64,000 nt of DNA from Butyrivibrio sp. VCD2006 (lineage in GTDB: Bacteria > Bacillota > Clostridia > Lachnospirales > Lachnospiraceae), in assembly GCF_000423925.1 (NCBI RefSeq), contig NZ_AUIX01000002.1, positions 124,001 to 188,000 of the forward strand. Reading direction: 5' to 3'. The position numbers and the translations under genes are program-made. A model generated the notes under the pieces. That model was not told where the DNA came from. It did not search any database and worked only from the letters and a program-made list of their open reading frames with translations. How positions within the stretch are numbered: position 1 is the first letter of the stretch; every line of letters starts with the position of its first letter. Below, one piece after another: positions 34,825 to 43,605 of the stretch.

Positions 34825-36198
34825 TTGAAGAGTAAGAGAGTCACACACACTGCCAAGGCATTAGTGATGCTTTGGAATATTGGCTTATTTTCAATTGTTT
34901 GGTGCGGGTATTATAACCTTCATGCATTTCAGACCTACTATGTGCTGGGTGGAATCATGTCTGTGATTATATTCGTATTTATTTATAATGGACTATGCAA
35001 TTTATATAATGCGTTCAGAATAGCATCTTCGTCTATAGCTGAGATTGTTCTGTCTCAGGGAATTTCCTTTGGGCTGGCTGATTTAATACTTTACATAGAA
35101 TGTAATCTGATTCGCAATAGGTATACCAGTTTCATCCCTGGACTTGCTATTTTTGTGTTGCAGGTACTTGGTACGATTTTGATTATCACCTTCTCTAAGA
35201 AATATTTTATGACATGTGTTCAACCGGCTAAGACACTACTTCTTCTGGGAAAATGGGTTTCTCCTGAGGAGTCTGAAAAATTCCGGGAGAGGATATTGAA
35301 AAAGTATAGTCATCTATTCGATTTTAAATATATTGAATATGAGACAATCAGTAATAAAACATTTGAGGAAAAGGTTGCAAATTGCTGCACGGTAATAATG
35401 TATGGGTTGTCAGTAGAACAGAGAAGAGTTTTCATGCAGCATTGTATTGATGAGCATAAAACCTTTTATTTCACGCCAAGAATAGAGGATATTATCCTTC
35501 AGGGATGCTCAACAAGGCATCTTCTGGATACACCTCTGATGAAGTATGATTATGTATACAAAGATCCCAAAAAACTTCATAGCAAAAGAATATTTGATCT
35601 TTGCTTTGGAGTGATCTTTGCAATAGCTTTTTCGCCTATTATGGTTATTATTGCTATAGCTATAAAAATTGAAGATCATGGACCGATATTTTTTAGGCAG
35701 AAAAGATGCACTCTTGACGGCGAAGTATTTAATATATTAAAGTTCCGCAGTATGGTTGTGGATGCAGAGGAAAAAGGACTTCAGCCTACAGTGAATTTTG
35801 ATCCCAGAATTACAAAGGTTGGAAAAATAATAAGGAAATACAGATTGGATGAATTGCCACAGGTATTCAATATCTTATATGGAGATATGAGCTTTGTGGG
35901 ACCAAGACCTGAAAGAGTTGAGCATGTTGAATTATATTTAAAGGAGCTTCCTGAGTTTAAATATCGCATGAAAGTCAAAGCCGGGCTTACCGGATATGCT
36001 CAGATCTTTGGGAAGTATAATACGTCAGCTTTCGATAAACTAAGACTTGATTTGATTTATATAGAGAATCAGTCATTTAGCCTGGATCTTCGACTGATAA
36101 TGCTTACTGTAAAAGTGATGTTCCAGGGTGAGAGCACAGAGGGCTTCGAAAAAGAGATGGTAAGACTTATGAATAGAAAGGCCAGAAGAGCAGGCTGA
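34825..36198 (+). CDS. Undecaprenyl-phosphate sugar-phosphate transferase (polyprenyl glycosylphosphotransferase)
   Basis: 457-aa membrane enzyme that starts glycan synthesis by moving a sugar-1-phosphate to undecaprenyl phosphate. The N-terminal half has four or five membrane helices and a CoA-binding-like region. The C-terminal catalytic domain has KRIFDLCFGVIFAIAFSP, GPIFFRQKRC, FKFRSMVVDAE (here ILKFRSM), YRLDELPQVFNIL and MSFVGPRPE, all standard for the WbaP/CpsE family. The start is taken as TTG 34825, with GGGGGAT 6 bp upstream. It is separated from the other glycan genes by a broken Rpn gene. The sugar cannot be told from sequence. Confidence 0.92.
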   Translation: MKSKRVTHTAKALVMLWNIGLFSIVWCGYYNLHAFQTYYVLGGIMSVIIFVFIYNGLCNLYNAFRIASSSIAEIVLSQGISFGLADLILYIECNLIRNRYTSFIPGLAIFVLQVLGTILIITFSKKYFMTCVQPAKTLLLLGKWVSPEESEKFRERILKKYSHLFDFKYIEYETISNKTFEEKVANCCTVIMYGLSVEQRRVFMQHCIDEHKTFYFTPRIEDIILQGCSTRHLLDTPLMKYDYVYKDPKKLHSKRIFDLCFGVIFAIAFSPIMVIIAIAIKIEDHGPIFFRQKRCTLDGEVFNILKFRSMVVDAEEKGLQPTVNFDPRITKVGKIIRKYRLDELPQVFNILYGDMSFVGPRPERVEHVELYLKELPEFKYRMKVKAGLTGYAQIFGKYNTSAFDKLRLDLIYIENQSFSLDLRLIMLTVKVMFQGESTEGFEKEMVRLMNRKARRAG

Positions 36199-36216
36199 TA
36201 AAGTACTAAATGAGTT

Positions 36217-36254
36217 ATGAAACTCCTTTGCTATAGCAGAGGAGTTTCGTTCTA
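36217..36254 (+). terminator. Intrinsic terminator after the sugar-phosphate transferase gene
   Basis: GAAACTCCT and AGGAGTTTC form a perfect 9-bp stem with a 12-nt loop, followed by GTTCT. The T-run is weak. The rest of the 36199-36485 gap shows no gene. Confidence 0.65.
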
Positions 36255-36485
36255 TATACTGAGATAAAGAGTATCACGGGTGCATACAGCTATGACTATC
36301 CATATATTTTGTTAGACAAGATTGGAAGCATATGATACTATTAACACCGTTGTTTGATTTGTATATTTCTAAATACACTTCTTTGAAGTGTTCTTTACAG
36401 GTTTTTCTGTGATGATTTCTCCCGAATTTACTAATTGACTTGAAAACGAATATTTGCAGATTTTATAATTATAGGAGAATTGCCA

Positions 36486-37027
36486 ATGAAAAACTATGAA
36501 GAGTTGTGTTTTGCAGATGACTTTATGTTCTGCAAGATTTTGCAGGAAAATGAAGATCTTTGCAAAGAATTGACTGAGTTGATATTGAATCGTAAGGTAG
36601 GTAGTTTTGTTAAATCAGAGAAACAGAAGACGATTCAGATATCACCTAATAATCACGGTGTCAGATTTGATGTATATTTTGAAGATGATAAAAATAATGT
36701 TTATGATATCGAAATGCAGAAAGCAGTATAACAACAAGGATTGAGGAAAAGGTTCAGGAAGCGATTGAGCTTGGAAAGTGGAGGAAAGAATATATGACAC
36801 TCCAGGAAATGATGCAGGAAGAGTTTAAACAAGGATTAGAGCAAGGAGAAGATAGGAAGCTTGTAAAACAGATATGCAAGAAATTGACAAAAGGTAAAGA
36901 TGTCAAAACAATTGCAGATGAACTGGATGAAGATATAGAGCTAGTCAGTGGAATATGTGATGTTGCCAAGGACTATGCTCCGGAATATGATGCGGACAAG
37001 GTTTATGATGCCTGGAAGTCGAAGTGA
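36486..37027 (+). pseudogene. Broken Rpn-family nuclease gene
   Basis: The first part (36486-36731) reads KNYEELCFADDFMFCKIL and ends in FDVYFEDDKNNVYDIEMQ, the D...ExQ nuclease core. A stop follows at 36729-36731. In another frame the sequence continues directly with TTRIEEKVQEAIELGKWRK and then MTLQEMMQEEFKQGLEQ, the usual C-terminal part of Rpn proteins, to 37027. The middle of the protein, well over 100 residues by comparison with relatives, is missing, so an internal deletion plus frameshift has occurred. Start ATG 36486 has TAGGAG upstream. The second part could still make a small helical protein from 36794. Confidence 0.8.
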
Positions 37028-37105
37028 AATGCTGCAGTCTGCTAAATACATGCCACCGCATATTAGCTCATTTTCAATGACAAATGCCCATATTTAGCGT
37101 ATAAT

Positions 37106-37146
37106 ATCCCTATAGAGCTTGAATTACTCTATGGGGATTTTTCTTA
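37106..37146 (+). terminator. Intrinsic terminator after the Rpn pseudogene
   Basis: ATCCCTATAGAG pairs with CTCTATGGGGAT over a 9-nt loop, followed by TTTTTCTT. Confidence 0.85.
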
Positions 37147-37152
37147 TGTGTA

Positions 37153-37276
37153 GCACCTGAATGAGGCGGGTGCATAAACTTTATGAAAAGAGTTTATAGT
37201 GGGGGCATTAATAACGATTTATTTGGCAGCAGCGCGTTGTGATGCTTCACGACGTGTATGCTGCTTTTTGTTTTTC
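37153..37276 (+). promoter_or_regulatory. Leader with three hairpins before the glycosyltransferase cluster
   Basis: GCACC/GGTGC (37153-37173), ATAAACT/AGTTTAT (37174-37197) and a long stem AGCAGC-GCGTTGTGA with TCACGACGT...GCTGCT (37228-37265) follow each other. The last is trailed by TTTTTGTTTTT, a full terminator, only 28 bases before the first gene's ATG. The arrangement suggests transcription attenuation or processive antitermination, though a plain terminator cannot be excluded. Confidence 0.55.
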
Positions 37277-37303
37277 TGGTGACATTGGGGAGTACCGGTA
37301 AAT

Positions 37304-38050
37304 ATGATGCATAGTGATGAATTATTGGTATCAATTATTACAGTTGTTTATAACGGCGAAAAAACTATTGCAAGAACTATAGAATCCGTCTTGAACCAGA
37401 CATACGGAAATATTGAATATATTGTAGTTGATGGAGTAAGTAGTGACAAAACTCTAGATGTTATAAAACGATATAAAGACAGATTTCATGATGGAAAAAG
37501 AATAACTATCATTTCTGAATCAGATGATGGTATGTATGAAGCTCTTAATAAAGGTATACGCTTGGCACATGGATTTCTGATTGGCAATATAAACGCTGAT
37601 GACTGGTATGAACCAGCTGCAGTTGAGGAGATGGTTCGTTTGTACAAATATGATGAATATGATATTGCATGGGCTGATTTGAGACTGTATAAGGATAATC
37701 GATTTTTTGTGAAAAAAGCGAAGGTTGGGCGTTTATTGACCACAGCACACTTTTGTCATCCATCGATGTTTGCGAAAAAAGAAGTACTCCTAAAATATCC
37801 ATACCTAGAAAAGAATATGGATGATGATTTTGATATGGTTCTTCGAGCTAACAAAGGTGGTGCGAAAATTCTTACTCTAAACAAAGTAATAGCTAATTAT
37901 TCCCTAGGTGGAATGAGCACACAGAAAAGTTTATCTAATATGTGTAAACGCATAAAAATGAAATATATAACTTATGTAAGAAATGGATATAGTTGCTTTT
38001 ATTTGCTCTATTGTGTTGCAGTAGAAGGTGCAAAGTTTTTAGTTGGATAA
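37304..38050 (+). CDS. Glycosyltransferase family 2
   Basis: 248 aa, GT-A fold. The N-terminus SIITVVYNGEKTIARTIESV and VDGVSSDKTLDVI are the nucleotide-sugar binding signature; GMYEALNKGIRLAHG and NINADD carry the metal-binding Asp pair; ANYSLGGMS lies near the C-terminus. This is the WcaA-like group that adds one sugar to a lipid-linked glycan on the cytoplasmic face. GGGGAG is about 11 bp upstream of the ATG. First gene of the AT-rich glycan cluster. Donor and acceptor unknown. Confidence 0.9.
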   Translation: MMHSDELLVSIITVVYNGEKTIARTIESVLNQTYGNIEYIVVDGVSSDKTLDVIKRYKDRFHDGKRITIISESDDGMYEALNKGIRLAHGFLIGNINADDWYEPAAVEEMVRLYKYDEYDIAWADLRLYKDNRFFVKKAKVGRLLTTAHFCHPSMFAKKEVLLKYPYLEKNMDDDFDMVLRANKGGAKILTLNKVIANYSLGGMSTQKSLSNMCKRIKMKYITYVRNGYSCFYLLYCVAVEGAKFLVG

Positions 38051-38177
38051 TATTTCTGTAAAAAATATTGTTACAGTTGAATTTGGATTTATTGTCACCT
38101 ATCTTGCAGAGGACCTGATTAATATAGGATGCCAAGTGTACAATTTTGACACTTATCCACCTGAATCGAACAAATAG
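38043..38177 (+). pseudogene. Short remnant frame, possible glycosyltransferase N-terminus
   Basis: A 44-codon frame starting TTG 38043, overlapping the previous gene by 8 bp, reads KNIVTVEFGFIVTYLAEDL then INIGCQVYNFDTYPPE before a stop. The pattern of a beta-strand, an amphipathic helix and another strand looks like the first Rossmann unit of a GT-B glycosyltransferase cut short. The following 90 bases to 38269 hold an isolated AAGGAGG (38220) with no start codon after it, consistent with a deleted gene. Function is not claimed. Confidence 0.35.
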
Positions 38178-38269
38178 TGTATTTGCCATATAGAAATTAT
38201 CGTTCTGATTTTTGAATATAAGGAGGTTAAATAGGCGATTACTATACAATATAATCGTAAATCTTAACA

Positions 38270-38989
38270 ATGATATCGGTTTGCATGGCAACTTACAATG
38301 GAAGTATGTTTATAAAAGATCAGATAAATAGTATTTTAAATCAGTTATCTATGGAAGATGAGATAATCATTTCCGATGATAATTCATCAGATGACACAGT
38401 TAGTATAATAAAGGGAATCAATGATCCTAGGTTGAAATTATTAAGCCATAATCCGACAGGGTATTATACGTCAAATTTTGAGAATGCATTAAAATACGCA
38501 AGTGGAGAAATCATTTTTTTATCTGATCAGGATGATATATGGTGTGAGAACAAAGTCATGAAATGTGTGGAATATTTGAAGTCTTATGACTTTGTTATGA
38601 CAAATGCTTATGTTGTTGATAATGATTTAAGAGTAAAGATAGAGTCAAGAAATCAATATTACAATGTAAGAACAGGGTTTATGCGTAATTTTATCAAGTC
38701 ACGGTATTTGGGATGTTGTTTTGCTTTTAAAAGAAGTGTTTTAGAATATGCACTACCGTTCCCAAGAAATCATGACTTAGCTCATCATGATTCATGGATT
38801 TCGCTAGTAGCTGAAATGAATTTTAAATGTGTTGTACTAGATGAGAGACTTGTGATGTACAGAAGGCATAATGAGAATACTTCAACAGGAGGAGCTACAT
38901 CAAGCAAACTGTCAAAAACTATTTTAATAAGGCTGTATCTTATTATGAATCTCCTAAGTAGAAAATTTGAGAGGTCATTACGGATATGA
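38270..38989 (+). CDS. Glycosyltransferase family 2 (rhamnosyltransferase-like)
   Basis: 239 aa, GT-A fold. MISVCMATYNGSMFIKDQI, ISDDNSSDDTVSI, and FLSDQDDIWCENKV with the conserved DQDD are typical of the RfbF/rhamnosyltransferase-like GT2 group. LAHHDSWISLVAEMN and YRRHNENTS fit the same family. The ATG at 38270 lacks a nearby ribosome binding site; the AAGGAGG at 38220 is too far. The gene overlaps the next by four bases. The actual sugar is not known. Confidence 0.88.
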   Translation: MISVCMATYNGSMFIKDQINSILNQLSMEDEIIISDDNSSDDTVSIIKGINDPRLKLLSHNPTGYYTSNFENALKYASGEIIFLSDQDDIWCENKVMKCVEYLKSYDFVMTNAYVVDNDLRVKIESRNQYYNVRTGFMRNFIKSRYLGCCFAFKRSVLEYALPFPRNHDLAHHDSWISLVAEMNFKCVVLDERLVMYRRHNENTSTGGATSSKLSKTILIRLYLIMNLLSRKFERSLRI

Positions 38990-39915
38990 ATATTGACAAT
39001 GATATCAGAACAGTATGTGTGATGTTGTCTGCATTTAATGGTGAAGAATATATAGAACAGCAGATAGAAAGTATAGAGAATCAGCAGAACGTTAGAATAG
39101 TGTTGGTTATTAGAGATGATGGATCAGAAGATAAAACGGTTCAATTAGTGAGCAAAATGAAAAAAAAATACCAAAATATTGAATTGTTGACTGGCAGTAA
39201 TTTAGGAGTTATCGGGAGCTTTATTAAGCTAGCTATATATGCTCAAAATATTGAAGCTGATTACTTTGCATTTTCTGATCAAGATGATATATGGTCAAAT
39301 GAAAAATTATATTCTGCAACCAAGTGGCTGGAGATTGAGAATAATATTAGGCCTAATATATATTTTTGTAATCTCCTTCAAATCGATTCTGAAATGAATC
39401 CGTTGGGTAAAGTTTATAAATCCGACATTGTTATTTCAAAAAAAGGCGCATTAGTAAGAAACTACGCATTTGGCTGTACTATGGTCTTTAATCCTATAGC
39501 ATTAGAACTGTTTATAAAAAAACCAAATGCTCGAATGTGGATGCATGATTATTGGCTATACTTAATAGGAGTGTTCGTGGGAAATATTAAATATGACCCA
39601 GTTGCACATATTATGTATAGGCAGCATGAAAGCAATACTATAGGTACCAAACATGGAATCAAGAAAACTTTAGAAATCAAGCTGAAAGCTGTAAGAAATA
39701 TAGGTAATCATCAAAGAGAATTTATGGCGAAGGATTTTTTGGATACGTATGCTGATTTGCTGAGCGATGGAGATAAAGAGATAATTAACAAATTTTCTAA
39801 TTATAGGAAAAATTTTTTTTGTCGCATTTCTTGTGCATTGGACAAAGACTATAGAGTTTATAGCGGATATCAATCTTTCTTTTTGATTCTAAGGTTTTTA
39901 ATTGGAAATGTTTAA
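38986..39915 (+). CDS. Glycosyltransferase family 2 (rhamnosyltransferase-like)
   Basis: 309 aa, closely similar in layout to the previous gene: CVMLSAFNGEEYIEQQIESI, IRDDGSEDKTVQL, and FAFSDQDDIWSNEKL with the DQDD metal motif, then WMHDYWLYLIGVF and IMYRQHESNTIG. The two genes overlap (ATGA) and may have come from a duplication. Cytoplasmic, probably membrane-associated. Donor and acceptor unknown. Confidence 0.9.
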   Translation: MNIDNDIRTVCVMLSAFNGEEYIEQQIESIENQQNVRIVLVIRDDGSEDKTVQLVSKMKKKYQNIELLTGSNLGVIGSFIKLAIYAQNIEADYFAFSDQDDIWSNEKLYSATKWLEIENNIRPNIYFCNLLQIDSEMNPLGKVYKSDIVISKKGALVRNYAFGCTMVFNPIALELFIKKPNARMWMHDYWLYLIGVFVGNIKYDPVAHIMYRQHESNTIGTKHGIKKTLEIKLKAVRNIGNHQREFMAKDFLDTYADLLSDGDKEIINKFSNYRKNFFCRISCALDKDYRVYSGYQSFFLILRFLIGNV

Positions 39916-39966
39916 GGAGATATATTTAATTCGTGGGAAGAGTAATAAAGCAATTAGGAAATAATT

Positions 39967-41202
39967 ATGTTTATGTATAAGGAAATGACATTAAAACTAA
40001 ATATTTATGAAAGAATGATTTCCTATTGCTATTTCATAGCATTTTTCTTTGCAATTTATGCCCCTGCCACTATGGGATCAACGCTAGGTACTGAAAACTT
40101 TAGAATAATAGTGAGAGGTTTATTCTTTTTATTAGGCGGCATTGTTGCGATTTTTTGTGGTTATTATGGGAAATTAAAGCTTTCTATTAGTAAGTTGATT
40201 ATCTGCTTATGGCCGTTTGTTTATTTAATATATGTTAGGACGTGGACTTACAACGGAGCTATTATTGGAGGTACCTCTTTTGCAATACTAGCTTCTCTTT
40301 TTGCTATACAAAATGACAATATTTGTACAAAGGTATTTATACTGAGCAAATATTTGATGATAGTAATATCGATAGTGGGGATTGTCTGCTTTGTCATGTA
40401 TTTCGTTGGAATCGGAAAAGGTTTTTCGAAAGTGCATTACTACGCTGCTTATGATAACATGTACTATATTAATTACAAAATATCTTTTCTGGTGAAAAAT
40501 CCATTATATACTAGGCTATGTGGACTGTTTAATGAACCAGGATGGATGGGAACATTTCTAGCTTTTTATTTATGTGCTGATGATTTAAATCTAAAGAAAA
40601 AGACGAACTGGTTATTCACTATAGCAGGCATTCTGACTTTTTCATTGGCGTTTGTATTTATAATAGCAATTTATTATTTAGGAAGATATGTTAAGACATA
40701 TAAACAAAAGACTATATTTGTTGTAGTAGCCTTACTGTATTTTTTTGTACTACCCCAAGCTCATACAGGAATCAGATCAGTTGATTATATATTGTCAAGA
40801 ATGGTTTTTTCGGAAGGGCGTTTGATTGGAGACAATAGGACAACTGCTCAATTTGATGCTGTTTTTAAGTCGTTCTTACAATCAGAAAATTTGCTCTTTG
40901 GAATGGGGGGTGGTTATTCGGACAGGATAAAAGGTGTTTTATCTATAAAAGATAATATTTTGGATTATGGTGTCATGGGTGTTTGCTTTTTATACGTACC
41001 ATTATTTGGGGCGATTTGGCATAGAATTAGATTAAATTATAGAGCTAAATTATATTTGATTTGTATTATGGTCAGCATGTATCAGCGCCCAATGATATAC
41101 GAGTTATCGAATTTCGTAATCATGCTGGCAGGAATAAGTTATATTGTAAATTTTAATAAAGAACTTGGAAAAACAAATGAAATGAGTAATAAGGAAAGCT
41201 GA
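39967..41202 (+). CDS. Wzy-like polysaccharide polymerase (O-antigen ligase/polymerase type)
   Basis: 411-aa integral membrane protein with about ten hydrophobic segments. A large outer loop includes RLCGLFNEPGWMGTFLAFYL, the pattern of the Wzy/WaaL family, where an Arg and a Glu in the loop are functional. Such proteins join lipid-linked repeat units outside the membrane. Its place between glycosyltransferases and the flippase fits a Wzx/Wzy pathway. TTAGGAAA precedes the ATG. AT-rich, with many ATA and TTA codons. Confidence 0.82.
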   Translation: MFMYKEMTLKLNIYERMISYCYFIAFFFAIYAPATMGSTLGTENFRIIVRGLFFLLGGIVAIFCGYYGKLKLSISKLIICLWPFVYLIYVRTWTYNGAIIGGTSFAILASLFAIQNDNICTKVFILSKYLMIVISIVGIVCFVMYFVGIGKGFSKVHYYAAYDNMYYINYKISFLVKNPLYTRLCGLFNEPGWMGTFLAFYLCADDLNLKKKTNWLFTIAGILTFSLAFVFIIAIYYLGRYVKTYKQKTIFVVVALLYFFVLPQAHTGIRSVDYILSRMVFSEGRLIGDNRTTAQFDAVFKSFLQSENLLFGMGGGYSDRIKGVLSIKDNILDYGVMGVCFLYVPLFGAIWHRIRLNYRAKLYLICIMVSMYQRPMIYELSNFVIMLAGISYIVNFNKELGKTNEMSNKES

Positions 41203-41211
41203 CAATTAGCT

Positions 41212-42276
41212 ATGAAAATAGGAATCATGACGTTTTATTTTGCACATAATTATGGAGCAATGCTTCAGGCAATGGCACTACAAGAGTATTTAAAGAACGA
41301 AGGATTGAATGCTACAATAGTTCCGTATTATCCAGAGAAATTTAGAATACAATATAGTATAAACCCATTTACTCCTGGAATGAGGTTTAAAAGAAGAATT
41401 ATTAATCTTTTACATTTTTTTCCAAAATACCAGCAGTATAGAGCCTTCGAAGAGTTTAAGTTAAAAACGATGATTTCAGAAAAAACAGCTGAGGTTAGAG
41501 AGAAAAAAAGATTTATAGACTTGATTGATAGTTTTGACATTGTTCTATATGGAAGTGATCAGATCTGGAACGTGGATCTGACTTATAAGGATTTTTTCTA
41601 TTTTGGCGAGAGTACAAATGCTATAAAGATTTCTTTTGCTGCAAGCCTAGGGAGAAGCACAATCTCAACAGAGGATATCGATAAAATGGGAAAATGCTTA
41701 AGAGAATTTGCAGCGCTCTCAGTAAGGGAGCAAAGCAGTAGAGAGATTATTTCTGAAGTAACTCATAAAAGTGTTTTTGTTTCTTGTGATCCAGTATTTC
41801 TTAATGATGTAAACTGGTGGAAGAAATTTGAATGCTCGGTTCCTGGGATTAATCGATTTGTGTTGCTATACCTTCTTGAGTATGATGATAAGCTTATAGA
41901 ATTGGCAAAAAAGTATTCGGGTAATGAGGCTATAAAGCTTGTATGTATACATCCGACTCTAGATATAAAGATTCCAGGCGTTGAATTACTTATTGGAATT
42001 GGACCTAAAGAATTCTTATATTTGATAGATAATGCTGAATGTGTATTCACGAATTCTTTTCATGCTGTATCTTTTTGCTCAATATTTAGGAAAAAAATGG
42101 TTCATAAACCCAATAATAAATCACCAGAGAGAACAATTGACTTACTATCAAGATGGAATCTTACTGATAATAGTGGAATATATGATGTGGATTTTTCTGA
42201 GCTCGATTATCGAATGGTTGATGCATTTGTTGAGGAATCCAAACGATTTTTGCTAAAAAATATAAGTTGCCAATAA
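41212..42276 (+). CDS. Polysaccharide pyruvyl transferase family protein
   Basis: 354 aa. KIGIMTFYFAHNYGAMLQAMAL at the N-terminus, VLYGSDQIWN, ISFAASLGR, LSVREQSS, and FTNSFHAVSFCSIF near the end are the standard blocks of the CsaB/PssM-like pyruvyl transferases. They transfer pyruvate from phosphoenolpyruvate to sugars as a ketal, adding negative charge. It follows the polymerase by 9 bp. A pyruvate-modified repeat unit is therefore likely, which is notable next to the MurB-like gene at 45847. Confidence 0.92.
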   Translation: MKIGIMTFYFAHNYGAMLQAMALQEYLKNEGLNATIVPYYPEKFRIQYSINPFTPGMRFKRRIINLLHFFPKYQQYRAFEEFKLKTMISEKTAEVREKKRFIDLIDSFDIVLYGSDQIWNVDLTYKDFFYFGESTNAIKISFAASLGRSTISTEDIDKMGKCLREFAALSVREQSSREIISEVTHKSVFVSCDPVFLNDVNWWKKFECSVPGINRFVLLYLLEYDDKLIELAKKYSGNEAIKLVCIHPTLDIKIPGVELLIGIGPKEFLYLIDNAECVFTNSFHAVSFCSIFRKKMVHKPNNKSPERTIDLLSRWNLTDNSGIYDVDFSELDYRMVDAFVEESKRFLLKNISCQ

Positions 42277-42291
42277 TTAGGGGGGTGCATT

Positions 42292-43605
42292 ATGAATAAT
42301 AATTCAAAAAGGCATTTTATTATCATGGTGCATTTTAGAAATCCTTATATAGAAGTGGCAGGAAGCGAAAGAGTAATTATATCGCAGGAAAGAAATATGC
42401 GTGCCAAAGGAGTAGAAACGATAATACTTTTTCCTATACAGAAGCAGATTTTGGAATGTCAGATTTATGGATGGGGAATAATTCATAATGCTAAACTTGT
42501 TTCAGTGACGACTGTTCGCGGTGTTATTAGGTATTTAAATAATATCAATGACGGAAATATATGTGATGGTTTGATAATTCATAATTTCCATGGAATCAAT
42601 TTAGAGGATCTTGAAATGATTCTCAATGGGTTCAGCAGAATTATTATATTCGTTAATGATTTTTCATCTTGCTGTACTCAATTTAATCTTTGTTTTAATG
42701 ATGATTATTATTGCGGAAATGCAGCAATTTATCAGGAAAAATGTAATGAATGTGTATATTATGATTCTGGAAAGCAATTGCAAAAAAAAGTTAAAAAGAT
42801 GCTTTCAAATAATAAACAATTTATGGTCGTTGCACCGTCTGAAAGTGCCGCAAATATTTGGCATACAGCATATACATCGTTTGATATAAGAAGTATTAAA
42901 GTAGTACCTCTGCAGAAAGTCAACGAAAAAAAAAGATTAGTTGCTGGTGACGGAGCGTATTTGGATACAATACGAGTTGCGTACGTAGGAAATCCTCAAA
43001 AAATCAAAGGATGGAATGAGTGGATAAAACTGGTTGATTCGCTTCACGATATGGGTAAAGATTCAAATTATGAATTTTATCACCTTGGCAACTGCAATGT
43101 TGAGAGGAAATATATAAAACATATTCCGGTATCAATTAAGCGTGATGGTAATGAAGCAATGATAAAAGCTCTCAAAGAAAATAAAATAAACGTTGCATTG
43201 CTATTTTCGGGGTGGCCAGAAACATACAGCTATGTTTATTATGAGTGTTTGGCTGCAGATGTCTTTGTTGTGACAAGCAGTATAAGTGGGAATATTTGTA
43301 ATCAAGTTTTGACAAATCGAAACGGAATAGTTTTGAATCCTGATTATAAAAGTCTATATTACTTCTTTAGTGATTACCCAAAAGTTGCAGATAGTCTAAA
43401 GAAATATTATATGTCTCAACGAGAAATACCGATGCTTTATGCTGATAATGATGAATATTTGGAATTGTTATCGGAATCCCCCTTTAATTCAACGTTCTCA
43501 CGAGAGGACAGTATGGCAGAAATACTATCCTCTAAGCTGGCAAAATATCTATATTTTGCTAAACACTTTAGTGATTTGGCAAAGAAAAAGAGGGAGGACA
43601 AATGA
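42292..43605 (+). CDS. Glycosyltransferase (GT-B fold, family 4-like)
   Basis: 437 aa. The N-terminal half lacks strong signatures and has a small Cys-rich insert (CGNAAIYQEKCNECVYY, about 142-160). The C-terminal half shows RVAYVGNPQKIKGWNEWIKL, an EAMIKALKEN helix, and WPETYSYVYYECLAADVFVV, the E-x7-E-like motif region of GT4 enzymes, then NRNGIVLNPD. It probably transfers a nucleotide-activated sugar. AGGGGGG precedes the ATG. It overlaps the next gene by four bases. Confidence 0.8.
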   Translation: MNNNSKRHFIIMVHFRNPYIEVAGSERVIISQERNMRAKGVETIILFPIQKQILECQIYGWGIIHNAKLVSVTTVRGVIRYLNNINDGNICDGLIIHNFHGINLEDLEMILNGFSRIIIFVNDFSSCCTQFNLCFNDDYYCGNAAIYQEKCNECVYYDSGKQLQKKVKKMLSNNKQFMVVAPSESAANIWHTAYTSFDIRSIKVVPLQKVNEKKRLVAGDGAYLDTIRVAYVGNPQKIKGWNEWIKLVDSLHDMGKDSNYEFYHLGNCNVERKYIKHIPVSIKRDGNEAMIKALKENKINVALLFSGWPETYSYVYYECLAADVFVVTSSISGNICNQVLTNRNGIVLNPDYKSLYYFFSDYPKVADSLKKYYMSQREIPMLYADNDEYLELLSESPFNSTFSREDSMAEILSSKLAKYLYFAKHFSDLAKKKREDK

